From contig JAWMQM010000001.1 of NCBI GenBank assembly GCA_033283175.1, forward strand, positions 1,054,001 to 1,118,000: 64,000 nucleotides of DNA. Direction: 5' to 3'. The DNA is from Pseudomaricurvus sp033283175 (GTDB taxonomy: Bacteria; Pseudomonadota; Gammaproteobacteria; Pseudomonadales; Cellvibrionaceae). Each line of letters opens with the position of its first letter. The stretch's first letter is position 1. Made by a program: the position numbers and the translations under genes. Below the pieces are notes generated by a model. It was not told where the DNA came from, ran no database searches, and saw nothing but the letters and a program-made list of their open reading frames with translations. This document shows positions 1 to 8,547 of the stretch, in pieces.

Positions 1-1547
1 ATCCGCCAGGTGGGTGAAGAGTAGGACTCATCGTTGGCGCGGGTACAATCGGGGGCTGCAGCACTGCCATCCGGCGTTGTCAGGGTGCAGTTGGTGCGAT
101 CCAGATCATCCCACTTCTGCAGGGTCAGCTCGCGCTTGTCCCAGCTCTGGCGTACACCGGCGGTCAAGGACCACTCGTCGGTAAAGGTGTAGGTACCTTC
201 GAAGAACAAACCGTAGGAGGTATTTACCGCATCACTGATACCAGAGTCATAGCGAGGGAAAGTACCAAAGGGAGTAACAGCACTCAGCTGCTGTACGTTG
301 TAGTTGTGAGTGGCATCCATTTCGGACCAGTAAACGCCGGTGATCCACTCCAGGCTGTCATCGAAAGCGGTACCCAGCAGCTGCAACTCGTTGCTGTAGA
401 ACTCGGAGTTAACGGAGGTGTGTACTGGGTCCGTAACTACACCACCAATTACACAGGGAGTGCCGCCGAAACAGACCGCGGTACCGTCCGCATCAGTTGC
501 GGTTTCAAAGCCGAGCTTGCGGTAACCAAAGACGTTTTTCACCGACAGGTTATCGCTCAACTCAAACTCGGTGGTGTTGGACGCGAAGGTGTTCTTGATG
601 TATTCCTCAGCGTTAACGTCGGTCTGCACTTTCCATGGATCGTTCTGCTTGACGCTATCCTGTACAGCAGAAGCAAATGCAGGGTTCAGGCCAGCAGCAG
701 TACCGCGCGCTGCTTTCATATTAATGACCATCGGAGTGATGTCATTTTCATCCTGGGAAACAACCAGCAGGTTGCTCAGGGCATCGCCTTCGTAGTTCAG
801 GCTGACGCGCACACCCTGGGAGTGCTCATCACCGAAATCCTTACCGTGCAGTTGGTTGTCAGCGGTGTTTTCCTGGTAACCCTCACGATCTTTCTTGTGC
901 GCGGCAATACGCATGGAGAAAGTTTCGCTCAGAGGCAGGTCAACAGCGGCTTTGGTGCCGATCAGGTCGTAGCTACCGGCTTCAACTTCAACATAGCCGC
1001 CAAACTCGTCACCTGGGCGCTTTGGCGTCATCAGGATCGCACCACCGGTGGAGTTACGGCCAAACAGGGTACCCTGCGGACCTTTCAGTACCTGTACGCC
1101 CTGCAGGTCGTACATACCCAGGTTGGCACCCTGGTTAGGCGACATAACCACTTCGTTGAAGTACATGGGTACCGCAGGGTCCTGGTTAAACGCGGTTTCA
1201 GCAGGACGCTGACCACGCAGGGAAACCAGGGGCTCGTTGGCGGAAGAACCGGCCATGGAGATTCGCAGGGAAGGAACCTTGGTGCCCAGGTCGGTAATCT
1301 CGCTGACGTTCTGGGTACGCAGGAAATCTTCGCCCATGGCCGTTACAGCAACCGGCACTTCCTGCAGGTTCTCTTCACGACGACGTGCGGTTACCACAAC
1401 CTCTTCCAGTGAACGCATTTGTTCCTGGGCGGAGGCAGCAGGTATGTAGCTGGCAGAAGCGATGGCGATGGCCAGGCTTGCCATCGGCAGGCTGGCATTG
1501 GCGGTACGGGTCAACCACTCAGGGGACTGAGATACGATCTTTCTCAT
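1..1547 (-). CDS. TonB-dependent receptor, 3' end outside window
   Basis: N-terminal 515 or so residues of an outer-membrane TonB-dependent receptor; the gene runs off the left edge, so the rest of the barrel is not visible. It begins with a basic stretch and a hydrophobic signal peptide ending near ASAQ, followed by the plug-domain opening LEEVVVTARRREENLQEVP, and later the plug signature VLKGPQGTLFGRNSTGG. It would import a large or scarce substrate using TonB energy. The plug is closely similar to that of the receptor at 21068-23638 (both carry MYDL..VQVLKGPQGTLFGRNSTGG and a following TPK block), so the two are paralogues. It lies downstream of the amidohydrolase unit, behind a terminator, so it probably has its own promoter in the gap 1548-1976. 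Substrate unknown; a role in uptake for the adjacent catabolic genes is inference. Confidence 0.93.
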   Translation of the reverse strand, partial: MRKIVSQSPEWLTRTANASLPMASLAIAIASASYIPAASAQEQMRSLEEVVVTARRREENLQEVPVAVTAMGEDFLRTQNVSEITDLGTKVPSLRISMAGSSANEPLVSLRGQRPAETAFNQDPAVPMYFNEVVMSPNQGANLGMYDLQGVQVLKGPQGTLFGRNSTGGAILMTPKRPGDEFGGYVEVEAGSYDLIGTKAAVDLPLSETFSMRIAAHKKDREGYQENTADNQLHGKDFGDEHSQGVRVSLNYEGDALSNLLVVSQDENDITPMVINMKAARGTAAGLNPAFASAVQDSVKQNDPWKVQTDVNAEEYIKNTFASNTTEFELSDNLSVKNVFGYRKLGFETATDADGTAVCFGGTPCVIGGVVTDPVHTSVNSEFYSNELQLLGTAFDDSLEWITGVYWSEMDATHNYNVQQLSAVTPFGTFPRYDSGISDAVNTSYGLFFEGTYTFTDEWSLTAGVRQSWDKRELTLQKWDDLDRTNCTLTTPDGSAAAPDCTRANDESYSSPTWR

Positions 1548-1976
1548 GGTGAGTTTCTCTCCAGTGTGCAGATTTTGCGTTGTATTCCGGGAAGCAACAT
1601 CAACCCCCCTGGAGGGCGGTAGAGCTCTGTGCTGTAGGGACTGCAATCTGCGCTGCCTTCTGTTCCGGTGACACCTGACACCGGTTCCCATCCAGACTTC
1701 TCGGAGATTTCTCTTGTCCGGCGACACGGCTTGTTTATTAGGATTTTTAACAAGACTGTCGTCGTTTATTTCGAATGCTAATATAGTTATCGGGCGCCAG
1801 AGTACTCAATCGCAATCCCGACTGCAAGAGAAGAGGCATAAATTTCAGGAAAAGTCCGGACAAATCAGGGCTACCAGTAGCAACTCTCAGGAATGAGGCA
1901 ACAAACCGGCGGAAGGACCGGAAAACGCCGCCCATAAGGGAGGAAGGGGGTAAAAACAGGGTTGTGCAGGGAGGGT
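1548..1976. other. Intergenic region upstream of TonB receptor
   Basis: About 430 bases with no convincing coding frame on either strand. The side near 1547 should hold the promoter and leader of the TonB receptor; I could not pick a promoter with confidence. It is more AT-rich around 1735-1800 than its neighbours. Confidence 0.5.
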
Positions 1977-2023
1977 AAAAAAAGAGCGGTACCACTGCCC
2001 CGCAGGGCAGCGATACCACCGCT
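1977..2023 (-). terminator. Rho-independent terminator of amidohydrolase unit
   Basis: On the minus strand, just past the amidohydrolase stop codon, a hairpin with outer arms AGCGGT/ACCGCT and inner arms CTGCCC/GGGCAG around a 4-base loop is followed at once by a run of seven T. This is a classical intrinsic terminator and marks the end of the leftward unit that starts at 8197. Confidence 0.85.
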
Positions 2024-2035
2024 AGTCCGGCTTAA

Positions 2036-3364
2036 TCAGCCAGTCTTCTTGGCGCCTTCTTTGGCGTGATGAGCAAACATCTTCATCAGATCGCCGGAGA
2101 CGATACGACGAGGTGCTTCACCCTCTGCCAGCGGAGATGCACCACCGGAAGATTTCGGAGTGGTATCCACACCGTCAGCCTTGGCCTTGGCGCGCAGGGC
2201 ACCGACAGTCAGGTCTTCACGCTTGTTGAACTTGAACAGGTCGAAGTTGTAGAAGTTCATGGCATTGCGGTGAGTGATCTTCTCGATTTGCTCGGTGGTC
2301 AGGCCCTGTACGGTCTTCCACAGGAACTCAGGTACTTCCGGCCACAGGGTGTCGGAGTGCGGGTAGTCACACTCGTAAGCCACCATGTCTTCGTTCAGGT
2401 ACTTGAGGTTGTCCAGGCCGAAGGCGTCATCGATAAAGCAGCTCATGAAGTGCTTCTTGAAGATGTCGCTTGGCTTCTTGCCCTGGAAGCTGGAGTAGGT
2501 CCAGGCCTTGTGACGCTCGTGACTGAAGTCAGCGCGCTCCATGAAGTAAGGAATCCAGCCGATACCGGACTCGGACAGGCAGATTTTCATGGATGGGTAA
2601 CGCTCCAGCGCAGACAGGTTCAGCCAGTCAGCCGCACCTACCGCTACAGACATTGGCATGGTGGTAATCCAGGCCTCAATCGGAGTCTCGGGGGATGCGT
2701 GTGGTGCAGGGTTACCGGCACCGATGTGCAGACAGATGGTGATGTCAGCGTCGGTAATGGCTTTCCACATTGGCTCCCAGTAAGCATTGTGAATGCTTGG
2801 CAGACCGGTAGTGGTGGGGTTTTCGTTCAGGGAAACCGCAGTACAGCCCTTGGCAGCGATACGCTTGATCTCGGCAACGGTAGCGTCCATGTCCCAGGTG
2901 GGCAGGATGCCACAGGCGATGAAACGGCCCGGGTGAGCACCACACCACTCGTCAATGTGCCAGTCGTTGTAAGCACGCAGGTGCTTGAGCGCCATAGCCT
3001 TGTCTGGAGCTTTGTGGAAACGGCCGCCATCAAAGCCCACAACCGTACCGAAGTTCAGGGACGCTGCGATACCGTTCGCGTTCATGTCGTCAACGCGGGC
3101 ATCCACGTTGTAAACACCTTTGCGCATCTCTTCCAGGGAGTTCGGCTCCATGCCGTACTCTTCCATCGGACGACCCACAACGGCGTTCAGGCCTACGGAA
3201 GGCATGTACATGCCCTGGTAGGTCCAGTAGTTCTTGCCGTTTTCGTCGGTGCCGAACTTGGGCGCGGTAGCCAGATCTTCTTTCGACAGATGCTTGTCAA
3301 ACATATCTGGTGGTTCAGTGATGTGATCATCAACAGAGATGATCACCATATCGTTCATTTCCAT
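2036..3364 (-). CDS. Amidohydrolase-2 family metal-dependent hydrolase
   Basis: A 442-residue TIM-barrel protein of the amidohydrolase-2 family, which includes metal-dependent decarboxylases and hydrolases acting on carboxylated or ring substrates. Visible family features are an N-terminal VDDHITEP segment (in place of the usual HxH), CLHIGAG mid-protein and YECDYPHSDTLWP late, which carry the expected metal-binding His and Asp. The frame is open further upstream to a TTG, but AGGAGG lies inside that extension 6-7 bases before the ATG at 3364, so I take MEMNDMV as the start. It is the last gene of the leftward catabolic unit, 81 bases after the DUF2889-like gene. Related proteins are common in steroid and aromatic degradation clusters; the reaction here (hydrolysis, decarboxylation or hydration) cannot be told. 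Confidence 0.88.
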   Translation of the reverse strand: MEMNDMVIISVDDHITEPPDMFDKHLSKEDLATAPKFGTDENGKNYWTYQGMYMPSVGLNAVVGRPMEEYGMEPNSLEEMRKGVYNVDARVDDMNANGIAASLNFGTVVGFDGGRFHKAPDKAMALKHLRAYNDWHIDEWCGAHPGRFIACGILPTWDMDATVAEIKRIAAKGCTAVSLNENPTTTGLPSIHNAYWEPMWKAITDADITICLHIGAGNPAPHASPETPIEAWITTMPMSVAVGAADWLNLSALERYPSMKICLSESGIGWIPYFMERADFSHERHKAWTYSSFQGKKPSDIFKKHFMSCFIDDAFGLDNLKYLNEDMVAYECDYPHSDTLWPEVPEFLWKTVQGLTTEQIEKITHRNAMNFYNFDLFKFNKREDLTVGALRAKAKADGVDTTPKSSGGASPLAEGEAPRRIVSGDLMKMFAHHAKEGAKKTG

Positions 3365-3394
3365 AGCTATCCTCCTCAATCGGCGGTATTTCAG

Positions 3395-3414
3395 TAGCCA
3401 AAACTGCTTGGCTA
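3395..3414. promoter_or_regulatory. Inverted repeat upstream of amidohydrolase gene
   Basis: TAGCCAA, six bases, TTGGCTA: a perfect 7-6-7 inverted repeat in the short gap between the DUF2889-like gene and the amidohydrolase gene, about 30 bases before the start codon. It has no T-run and is too short for a strong terminator. It may be an operator or an mRNA hairpin; function unproven. Confidence 0.35.
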
Positions 3415-3445
3415 TTGGTTGTAATTTTACTCTACCGAGTAGCGT

Positions 3446-4177
3446 TCAGTGATAATTGTTGTTGTCTAATGGCTGACTCTCGTCATTACTAAAATCACGG
3501 ATCAATCCGATCCGCAAAGCATTAACAGCCCTGTGGGGCTGAAATGTGTAGCAATTGGGCGGCATTTTGGTCGCATCCGACTGTGCTTCCATGGGAAGCA
3601 CACGGCCGTGTGCAATCATCACCGCCCAACGCAACAGCCTGGCCGGCTCCTGTAAAGGAGCATCCAGACCGGCAATCCAGTCATTGAGCCTGTCCAGTCT
3701 GATACCGGCAGCCTCCGATGGTTCCACCATCACAAATCCCTGCACTTCCCAGTACAGCAGCGTCTCACCATTGCGACGAATGGCCGCCAGATTGACGCCC
3801 TTTTCGTCAGGATCCGACACCAGGATGTCGTACTGCTGCACCCGATCCTCCCCTGCATGCCCCGCCGCCAACAGCGCCAGGTCATACAAGTGGGTACAGT
3901 TGTCCTTTTTCTCTCCGCGCCGGGCAAATTCATCCAGCCGCACACCGGTGAAGGTCTCTTGCACTTTTTGCTGCGCACCCGGACAGGTGGTCCACGGTGC
4001 GCGGTGCATTATTGCTTCGACCCTGGTAGCCACACCCAGTTCGTGGTGCAGGGTAACTTCCATACAATGGAAGTCATCTTCCACCTCACAGCGTACGCTG
4101 TGAGGTGCTGGCGTGATGCGGAAACGACGCCGGAAACCTGGCAGCGACTCCAGAACCGCGCCAGCAGCGGACATCAA
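3446..4177 (-). CDS. DUF2889-like protein of unknown function
   Basis: A 243-residue soluble protein that resembles the DUF2889 family: paired beta segments at the N-terminus with RRRFRITPAPHS, then a central HRAPWTTCPGA segment and CTHLYDLALLA around residues 70-110, which match the conserved Pro/Cys and Cys-Thr-His-Leu features I associate with that family. No catalytic role is established. It overlaps the end of the thiolase-like gene by 4 bases (ATGA), so the two are translationally coupled and probably work on the same pathway. The C-terminal 20 residues are polar and low in complexity (DNNNYH end). Family assignment is from memory of motifs, not a search. Confidence 0.75.
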   Translation of the reverse strand: MMSAAGAVLESLPGFRRRFRITPAPHSVRCEVEDDFHCMEVTLHHELGVATRVEAIMHRAPWTTCPGAQQKVQETFTGVRLDEFARRGEKKDNCTHLYDLALLAAGHAGEDRVQQYDILVSDPDEKGVNLAAIRRNGETLLYWEVQGFVMVEPSEAAGIRLDRLNDWIAGLDAPLQEPARLLRWAVMIAHGRVLPMEAQSDATKMPPNCYTFQPHRAVNALRIGLIRDFSNDESQPLDNNNYH

Positions 4178-5334
4178 TCCCGGGCCAGCAGCAGCGCGGT
4201 TGCCAGCGGGCCACCGCCGGAGGTAGCGATGGCCACCTTCGGATCGCCCTTGATCTGGCGATCACCACCGAGGCCGCGCAACTGCGTTACCGCCTCATGG
4301 GCAAAACCAAAGCCGTGCAGGCGACCGGCGCCGATCTGGCCACCAAAGGTGTTGAACGGCAGCTCGCCATCCAGGGCAATGCGCTTACCGCCCTCGATAA
4401 ACTGACCACCTTCACCGATACCACAGAAGCCCAGCGCCTCCAGCCAGGTCAGGGCCAGGAAACTGAAACCGTCATAGAGCTGCACGGTATCCACGTCTTT
4501 CGGCGTGTAATCGGTCTGCTTCCACAGATCCGGGCCGGTCTGGTAGGAGGCCATCCACTCGGCCTGATCCCAGCTGTGACGATCCACGCTGCCGGCCATG
4601 GCGGCGATGCGCACCGGGGTGCACTTCACTTCATCCACAGCATCACCGGCAGAAACGATGATCACAGTAGAAGCGTCAGAGTAGCGATCGCAATCGAACA
4701 GGCACAGTGGCGTGGAGACCAGACGCGCAGACATATACTCGTCCATGGTCAGCGGCTCACGCACCAGCGCCCGCGGGTTGAGTGCAGCATGGGCGCGGTC
4801 GGTCAGCGAGATCTGCGCCAGCTGCTCACGGGTCAGGCCGTATTTCTTCACATGGCGCATGGCGTACTGGGCAACCCAGTTGGCCGCCGAAATGGCGTTG
4901 AACGGTGCTGTCCACTGGGAGCCACCATCGACGCGATCACGACGCGTCATGGGGTATTCGTCGGGCTTGGCAGTGGCACCCGCTTCGTACACGGTACGGA
5001 AGCAGATCACATGACGGGCCAGACCCGCCTTGACTGCAGTCGCGGCCGCCACGATGGCGCCCAGCTGCGAAGTGATTTCACCGCCACCGGCGTACCACTT
5101 GGCCTTGATGCCCAAGGCATCAATCAGGTCATCGGCACCTACAGGCGAGAAACCCAGCATCTGCGGCACACGACCGGGATAGGTGGATACACCGTCGATC
5201 TGGCCGATAGTCAGACCAGACTCCGCCAGTGCTTCTTTAACCGCATCTACGGTCAGCAGCAGCGGATGACGATCCAATTTGACACCGATCTGAGACTGAC
5301 CGATACCGGTGATATAAGCTTCATTCACGGACAT
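4174..5334 (-). CDS. Thiolase-like protein (SCP-x/Ltp type), probable aldolase
   Basis: A 386-residue thiolase-fold protein of the lipid-transfer/SCP-x group. The thiolase layout is clear (AYITGIGQSQIG start, GGQIGAGRLHGFGFAHE near the C-terminus). The nucleophilic Cys of true thiolases is not seen: the matching segment reads WYAGGGEITSQLGAIVAAA, without the usual C-S-[TS]-G. Loss of that Cys is typical of Ltp2-like retro-aldolases that remove a side chain from a CoA ester. It sits 14 bases after the DUF35 gene, and Ltp2-type enzymes need a DUF35 partner, so the pair is likely one complex. It overlaps the DUF2889-like gene by 4 bases. Acyl-CoA side-chain cleavage is inference from family and context. 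Confidence 0.85.
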   Translation of the reverse strand: MSVNEAYITGIGQSQIGVKLDRHPLLLTVDAVKEALAESGLTIGQIDGVSTYPGRVPQMLGFSPVGADDLIDALGIKAKWYAGGGEITSQLGAIVAAATAVKAGLARHVICFRTVYEAGATAKPDEYPMTRRDRVDGGSQWTAPFNAISAANWVAQYAMRHVKKYGLTREQLAQISLTDRAHAALNPRALVREPLTMDEYMSARLVSTPLCLFDCDRYSDASTVIIVSAGDAVDEVKCTPVRIAAMAGSVDRHSWDQAEWMASYQTGPDLWKQTDYTPKDVDTVQLYDGFSFLALTWLEALGFCGIGEGGQFIEGGKRIALDGELPFNTFGGQIGAGRLHGFGFAHEAVTQLRGLGGDRQIKGDPKVAIATSGGGPLATALLLARD

Positions 5335-5348
5335 GGTTGATTATCTTC

Positions 5349-5756
5349 TCAGTCGATTTTTTCAAAAAGTGGCAGGTAGACATCATCCTGCTGCTCGAAA
5401 CTCACCTTTACCTTATCGCCAATATCCACCTGCTGCGGATCGCAGTTAATGATATTGGTGGTCAGGTAAACGCCAGGAGCGCCATCCACTTCTACCCGAG
5501 CAATCACGAAAGGCACTTCCATTTTCGGGTGCCACTTCTGGTAATTAAGGGTAAAGGTATCGACAACACCGGTACCGGTAACGGCTTTGGCAGCCACGTT
5601 TTCCGACAGGCAGTGACGACATACCGGGCGCGGCGGATGGAAAAACTGGTTACAGTCGTTGCAGTGATGAATTCGCAACTCACCTTCTGCACCACCGGTC
5701 CAGAAATCGCGGTTGATCGAATCCAGTCGTGGCAGAGCTCTGCTCATATCAGACAT
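5349..5756 (-). CDS. DUF35 zinc-ribbon/OB-fold acyl-CoA partner protein
   Basis: A 135-residue protein with an N-terminal rubredoxin-like zinc ribbon (Cys32, Cys35, Cys46, Cys49: CNDC...CRHC) and a C-terminal OB-fold (DUF35). Such proteins bind acyl-CoA and form obligate complexes with thiolase-like enzymes, such as the DUF35 domain of ChsH2 with Ltp2 in steroid side-chain degradation. Its gene overlaps the P450 stop by 8 bases and precedes the thiolase-like gene by 14, which supports a complex with that product. No hydratase domain is fused, so it is a free-standing partner. Confidence 0.88.
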   Translation of the reverse strand: MSDMSRALPRLDSINRDFWTGGAEGELRIHHCNDCNQFFHPPRPVCRHCLSENVAAKAVTGTGVVDTFTLNYQKWHPKMEVPFVIARVEVDGAPGVYLTTNIINCDPQQVDIGDKVKVSFEQQDDVYLPLFEKID

Positions 5757-7002
5757 CCCACTTCAGATAAACTTCATTGGGACCCCACACATGGCCGCCG
5801 TGATAGGTGAGCGGCTTATCGGGATCCAGGCGAAACTCCGGCAGACGCGCCATCATCTCTTCGTACAAAATATTCAGTTCAATGCGCGCCAGGTGTGAGC
5901 CCAGGCAGCGGTGTGGACCGGCACCGAAAGCAATGTGCGGCTTGCCTTCGCGGTTTGTATCAAACACTTCCGGACTTGGATATTCCGCCGCGTCCAGGTC
6001 AGCACCGGGCAGGAACAGCAGCGCCATCTCACCCTTCTTCATCTGCACACCCTGGAACTCGCAATCCTCAGCCACAAAACGCGGCGGCAGCGTAAAGGTG
6101 TAGCGACGCAACATCTCTTCGGTCAGATCGCTGGTTTTTTCAGGGTGCGCACGCATTTGTGCCTGCAGCTGCGGATTTTTCGCCAGATGCACGGCGCCCA
6201 GGGCCATGCCGTTGACGACAGTATCGAGACCGGCAGTGAACAGCATCACCGCGTAGTTTTCGATATCTTGCAGCGTGGCTTTCTGGCCATTAAATTCCGA
6301 ATCCCACAGCAGCGAGATCAGGTCGTTCTGCGGATTGTCCTTGCGCTCCATGATGGCGTCGCGCATGACATCTGCCACCTTGCGCAGACGCGCCTGGATC
6401 AACTGCGGATCCTTGTCGGTCTGGGCGAAGTGCTCCTCTACCAGATCCCGATACTCACGCTGGCGATCCACCGGCAGGCCGAACATCTGCAGGAAAATGG
6501 TGACCGGCATGGGCTCGGAAATATCTTTCACAAACGCGCAGCCACCCTGTGGCTTAACCTTTTCAATCAGCTCCACCGCCAATGCCCGAATGTTGTCCTT
6601 GAGGACATTCATCGCTTTCGGCGAAAACGCTTTCTGCAACGGGTTACGGTAGACCGCGTGGTGGGGCGGATCGAAAGTGATTGGCGCCGGGATCAGGGGC
6701 TTGGGCGCACCCTCCGGCAAGGAGTCGATAATTGCCTGCAACTGCTCAAAAGAGATCGGCGCATTGCTGAAGCGCTCCGTGTCACGGGAGGCCTCAAACA
6801 CGGCATTGTGACTCTTCAGGATCCAGTGCCCGCCCTGACGGGGAGTCCAGAAAATGGCCGGCGCGTCCTGCGCCACCTGCAACGCCCGCCCGTGCGCATC
6901 CTGCAGCACTCCAGGGTCGGCGTAGTAATCCAGATCGTAGACCAGCTCTTCAGGAACATGAGCCGGTTTTTCCACCGTTGAACTTAACACTGGCTGAGTC
7001 AT
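5749..7002 (-). CDS. Cytochrome P450
   Basis: A 417-residue soluble bacterial class I P450. Seen are the oxygen-binding I-helix AGLDT (257-261), the ExxR pair EMLR (296-299) and the haem loop FGAGPHRCLG with the ligand Cys366. No membrane anchor. It starts at an ATG preceded by AAGGAG. The likely electron donor is the small [3Fe-4S] ferredoxin two genes upstream; no ferredoxin reductase was found in the window. It resembles the second P450 at 46685 (shared FDPPxH...Y...FSPK block), but is not near-identical. Substrate is probably a hydrophobic terpenoid or steroid, inferred from neighbours. Confidence 0.95.
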   Translation of the reverse strand: MTQPVLSSTVEKPAHVPEELVYDLDYYADPGVLQDAHGRALQVAQDAPAIFWTPRQGGHWILKSHNAVFEASRDTERFSNAPISFEQLQAIIDSLPEGAPKPLIPAPITFDPPHHAVYRNPLQKAFSPKAMNVLKDNIRALAVELIEKVKPQGGCAFVKDISEPMPVTIFLQMFGLPVDRQREYRDLVEEHFAQTDKDPQLIQARLRKVADVMRDAIMERKDNPQNDLISLLWDSEFNGQKATLQDIENYAVMLFTAGLDTVVNGMALGAVHLAKNPQLQAQMRAHPEKTSDLTEEMLRRYTFTLPPRFVAEDCEFQGVQMKKGEMALLFLPGADLDAAEYPSPEVFDTNREGKPHIAFGAGPHRCLGSHLARIELNILYEEMMARLPEFRLDPDKPLTYHGGHVWGPNEVYLKWDV

Positions 7003-7056
7003 GACGAACTCCTTACCGGTTAGTTATCGCCGACATCCGGCCGGCCGTAGAGCAAA

Positions 7057-7076
7057 CCGCCCCGAATACGGGGCGG
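7057..7076 (-). terminator. Intercistronic GC-rich hairpin
   Basis: A perfect 8-bp stem (CCGCCCCG/CGGGGCGG) with a 4-base loop between the SDR stop and the P450 start, followed on the minus strand by TTTGCTCT. It is a possible partial terminator or RNA-stability hairpin that would set different expression of the ferredoxin-SDR and P450 parts of the unit. Confidence 0.5.
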
Positions 7077-7105
7077 CAAGGCTGTACTGCAAAAACCGTT
7101 ACTGT

Positions 7106-7921
7106 TTACTTCTGGTTGGCCATCATCGCGGACAGGTCAACCTGACCAGTGGCCACGCCACCCATGAAGCCGCCATCAACAGGCAGGGCAACACCATTCA
7201 CAAACTTGGCGGCGTCGCTGTTGAGGAAGATCAGCGCAGTGGCCTGCTCCTCAGGCGTGGAGTAACGGCCGCTTGGCTGGGTAGCCGCGTCAACAACCGC
7301 TTCACCGGAAGCCTCTTTGAAGTGGCTCATCATTGGGGTCTGGGTTGGCCCTGGCATGGTGCAGTTCATGCGGATGCCCTTTTTGATCAGGTGAGACGCG
7401 GTCAGCATGGTCCAGACGATAATCATCTCTTTGGAGAAAGCGTAACCCTCTTTCACCTTGTCCATGTTGGCTTCACACCACTGGATAGCGGCGTCGTAAC
7501 CCTTCTGGGAAATGAGCTCCATGATGGTGGGCATATTGCGGCTCCAACCCAGACCACCGTTGGAGGAGATGCTGGCAATAGCAGCGCCTTCAGACATCAG
7601 CGGCAGCACGGTCTCGGTCATGTGACGGGTACCGGCGAAGTTGACACGCATAACGTCGATCGCTGGCGCGGTCTGAGGCAGGCCGGCACAGTTGAACAGG
7701 GCATCCACCTTGCCGCCGATCTTGGCAACGGCTGCTTCGATGGTGGCAGGATCGCGCAGGTCAACCAGGTTGAAAGAGGCCAGGTTCAGGGAGCTCTCTT
7801 TAAAGTCGAGGCCGTGAACTTCAGCACCCAGCTCAACCAGAATGCGGGCTGTCGCCTCGCCCATACCGGAAAAACAACCGCTGACGATAACGCGCTTGCC
7901 TTTGTATCCCAGGATATCCAT
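7106..7921 (-). CDS. Short-chain dehydrogenase, hydroxysteroid-dehydrogenase-like
   Basis: A 271-residue SDR. The cofactor loop is SGCFSGMGEA (TGxxxGxG variant), followed by LFNCAGLPQ where most SDRs have NNAG, a serine strand ASISSNGG, and the catalytic YAFSK. The CAGL form and the long loop before the Tyr recall the 3-alpha-hydroxysteroid dehydrogenase/carbonyl reductase branch. It would oxidise or reduce a ring or side-chain hydroxyl with NAD(P). ATG at 7921 is preferred over the upstream GTG codons because AAGGAG lies 5 bases before it. It is second in the leftward unit, after ferredoxin. Precise substrate unknown. Confidence 0.9.
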   Translation of the reverse strand: MDILGYKGKRVIVSGCFSGMGEATARILVELGAEVHGLDFKESSLNLASFNLVDLRDPATIEAAVAKIGGKVDALFNCAGLPQTAPAIDVMRVNFAGTRHMTETVLPLMSEGAAIASISSNGGLGWSRNMPTIMELISQKGYDAAIQWCEANMDKVKEGYAFSKEMIIVWTMLTASHLIKKGIRMNCTMPGPTQTPMMSHFKEASGEAVVDAATQPSGRYSTPEEQATALIFLNSDAAKFVNGVALPVDGGFMGGVATGQVDLSAMMANQK

Positions 7922-8002
7922 CACCACTCCTTATAATCGTTAGATTCAGATAAAACAGATTTGATATTCAGAGTGGCGCCGCGGTCGCGACGCCAAACCG
8001 GG

Positions 8003-8197
8003 TTATTCTTCGACGATCTCGATGATTTTTTCAGGGCAGGATCTGGCACCACGTCGTGCCAGATCTTCCATACCTGCCGGCACGTCGATCTCGGTCACCG
8101 CGATGTAGCCCTCGTCGTCCAGCTGGAACAGCACTTCCGAAATAGCGGCACAGCGGGCATTGCCAACGCAGGCGTCTTTGTCGATTCGGATTTTCAC
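8003..8197 (-). CDS. [3Fe-4S]-type ferredoxin, P450 redox partner
   Basis: A 64-residue ferredoxin with Cys10, Cys16 and Cys54-Pro: the CxxxxxC...CP pattern of small single-cluster [3Fe-4S] ferredoxins that serve P450s, acidic as expected. GTG start with GGAGG a few bases upstream. It is the first gene of the leftward unit, behind the promoter at 8269-8296, and is the obvious electron carrier for the P450 at 5749 and perhaps that at 46685. Confidence 0.92.
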   Translation of the reverse strand: MKIRIDKDACVGNARCAAISEVLFQLDDEGYIAVTEIDVPAGMEDLARRGARSCPEKIIEIVEE

Positions 8198-8268
8198 GTC
8201 AGACCTCCGGCTTTATTGGTACAGGCTGGCCACGTCCGGATGCTGGCCACAGGCCCATTATTCGCGTT

Positions 8269-8296
8269 ATTATACATCAATGCTGTTCAATAGCAA
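8269..8296 (-). promoter_or_regulatory. Sigma-70 promoter for the ferredoxin unit
   Basis: On the minus strand: -35 TTGCTA (8296-8291), a 16-base spacer and a perfect -10 TATAAT (8274-8269), about 70 bases before the ferredoxin start. The -35 hexamer lies within the palindrome at 8290-8304. Confidence 0.7.
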
Positions 8297-8323
8297 TTTG
8301 CTATCCGGCAGTGCTGTCCAATA
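8281..8323. promoter_or_regulatory. Palindrome and direct repeat, candidate operator
   Basis: A 15-bp palindrome ATAGCAA-T-TTGCTAT (8290-8304) covers the leftward -35 box. It is flanked by a direct repeat, TGCTGTTCAATA (8281-8292) and TGCTGTCCAATA (8312-8323), 11 of 12 bases identical. The position lets one regulator control both divergent units. No regulator gene is adjacent, so the binding protein is unknown. Confidence 0.55.
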
Positions 8324-8547
8324 AACAATCACATTCAGCGCCGGCCACAGCAGCAAAGTTTTATATCAGCCAAGCCCAGAATAGCAAAGATAATGCAGCC
8401 TCTCCTCCTGCCCTGCGGGACGCCGGCAGAGGTCGCCAAACGGGCCTGGAACCACCAGCGCGAACTGCCCTGCCCCGGAAATTCTGGCTCCGCCGGATGA
8501 CCAACCGGTGACAGGTTTGCGGAGAATGCACAGGAACCTATAAAAAC

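Larger units (their letters stand above)
8198..8547. other. Divergent regulatory region between two catabolic units
   Basis: About 350 bases between the ferredoxin gene (leftward) and the double-DABB gene (rightward). The part at 8269-8323 holds a promoter, a palindrome and a direct repeat, listed separately. The rest (about 8330-8540) is GC-rich with no convincing gene and would be the rightward leader. Confidence 0.6.

Noticed and set aside
306..1412. Long open frame on the plus strand antisense to the TonB receptor
   Set aside because: It mirrors the receptor codons in a GC-rich gene, has no recognisable domain, and the minus strand has clear receptor motifs.
2066..3397. 443-residue open frame antisense to the amidohydrolase
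   Set aside because: Opposite-strand shadow; Val/Gly/Gln-rich low-complexity protein with no family features.
8311..8511. 66-residue frame in the 8.3-8.5 kb gap
   Set aside because: No ribosome site, no conserved sequence and composition unlike a gene; treated as leader DNA.
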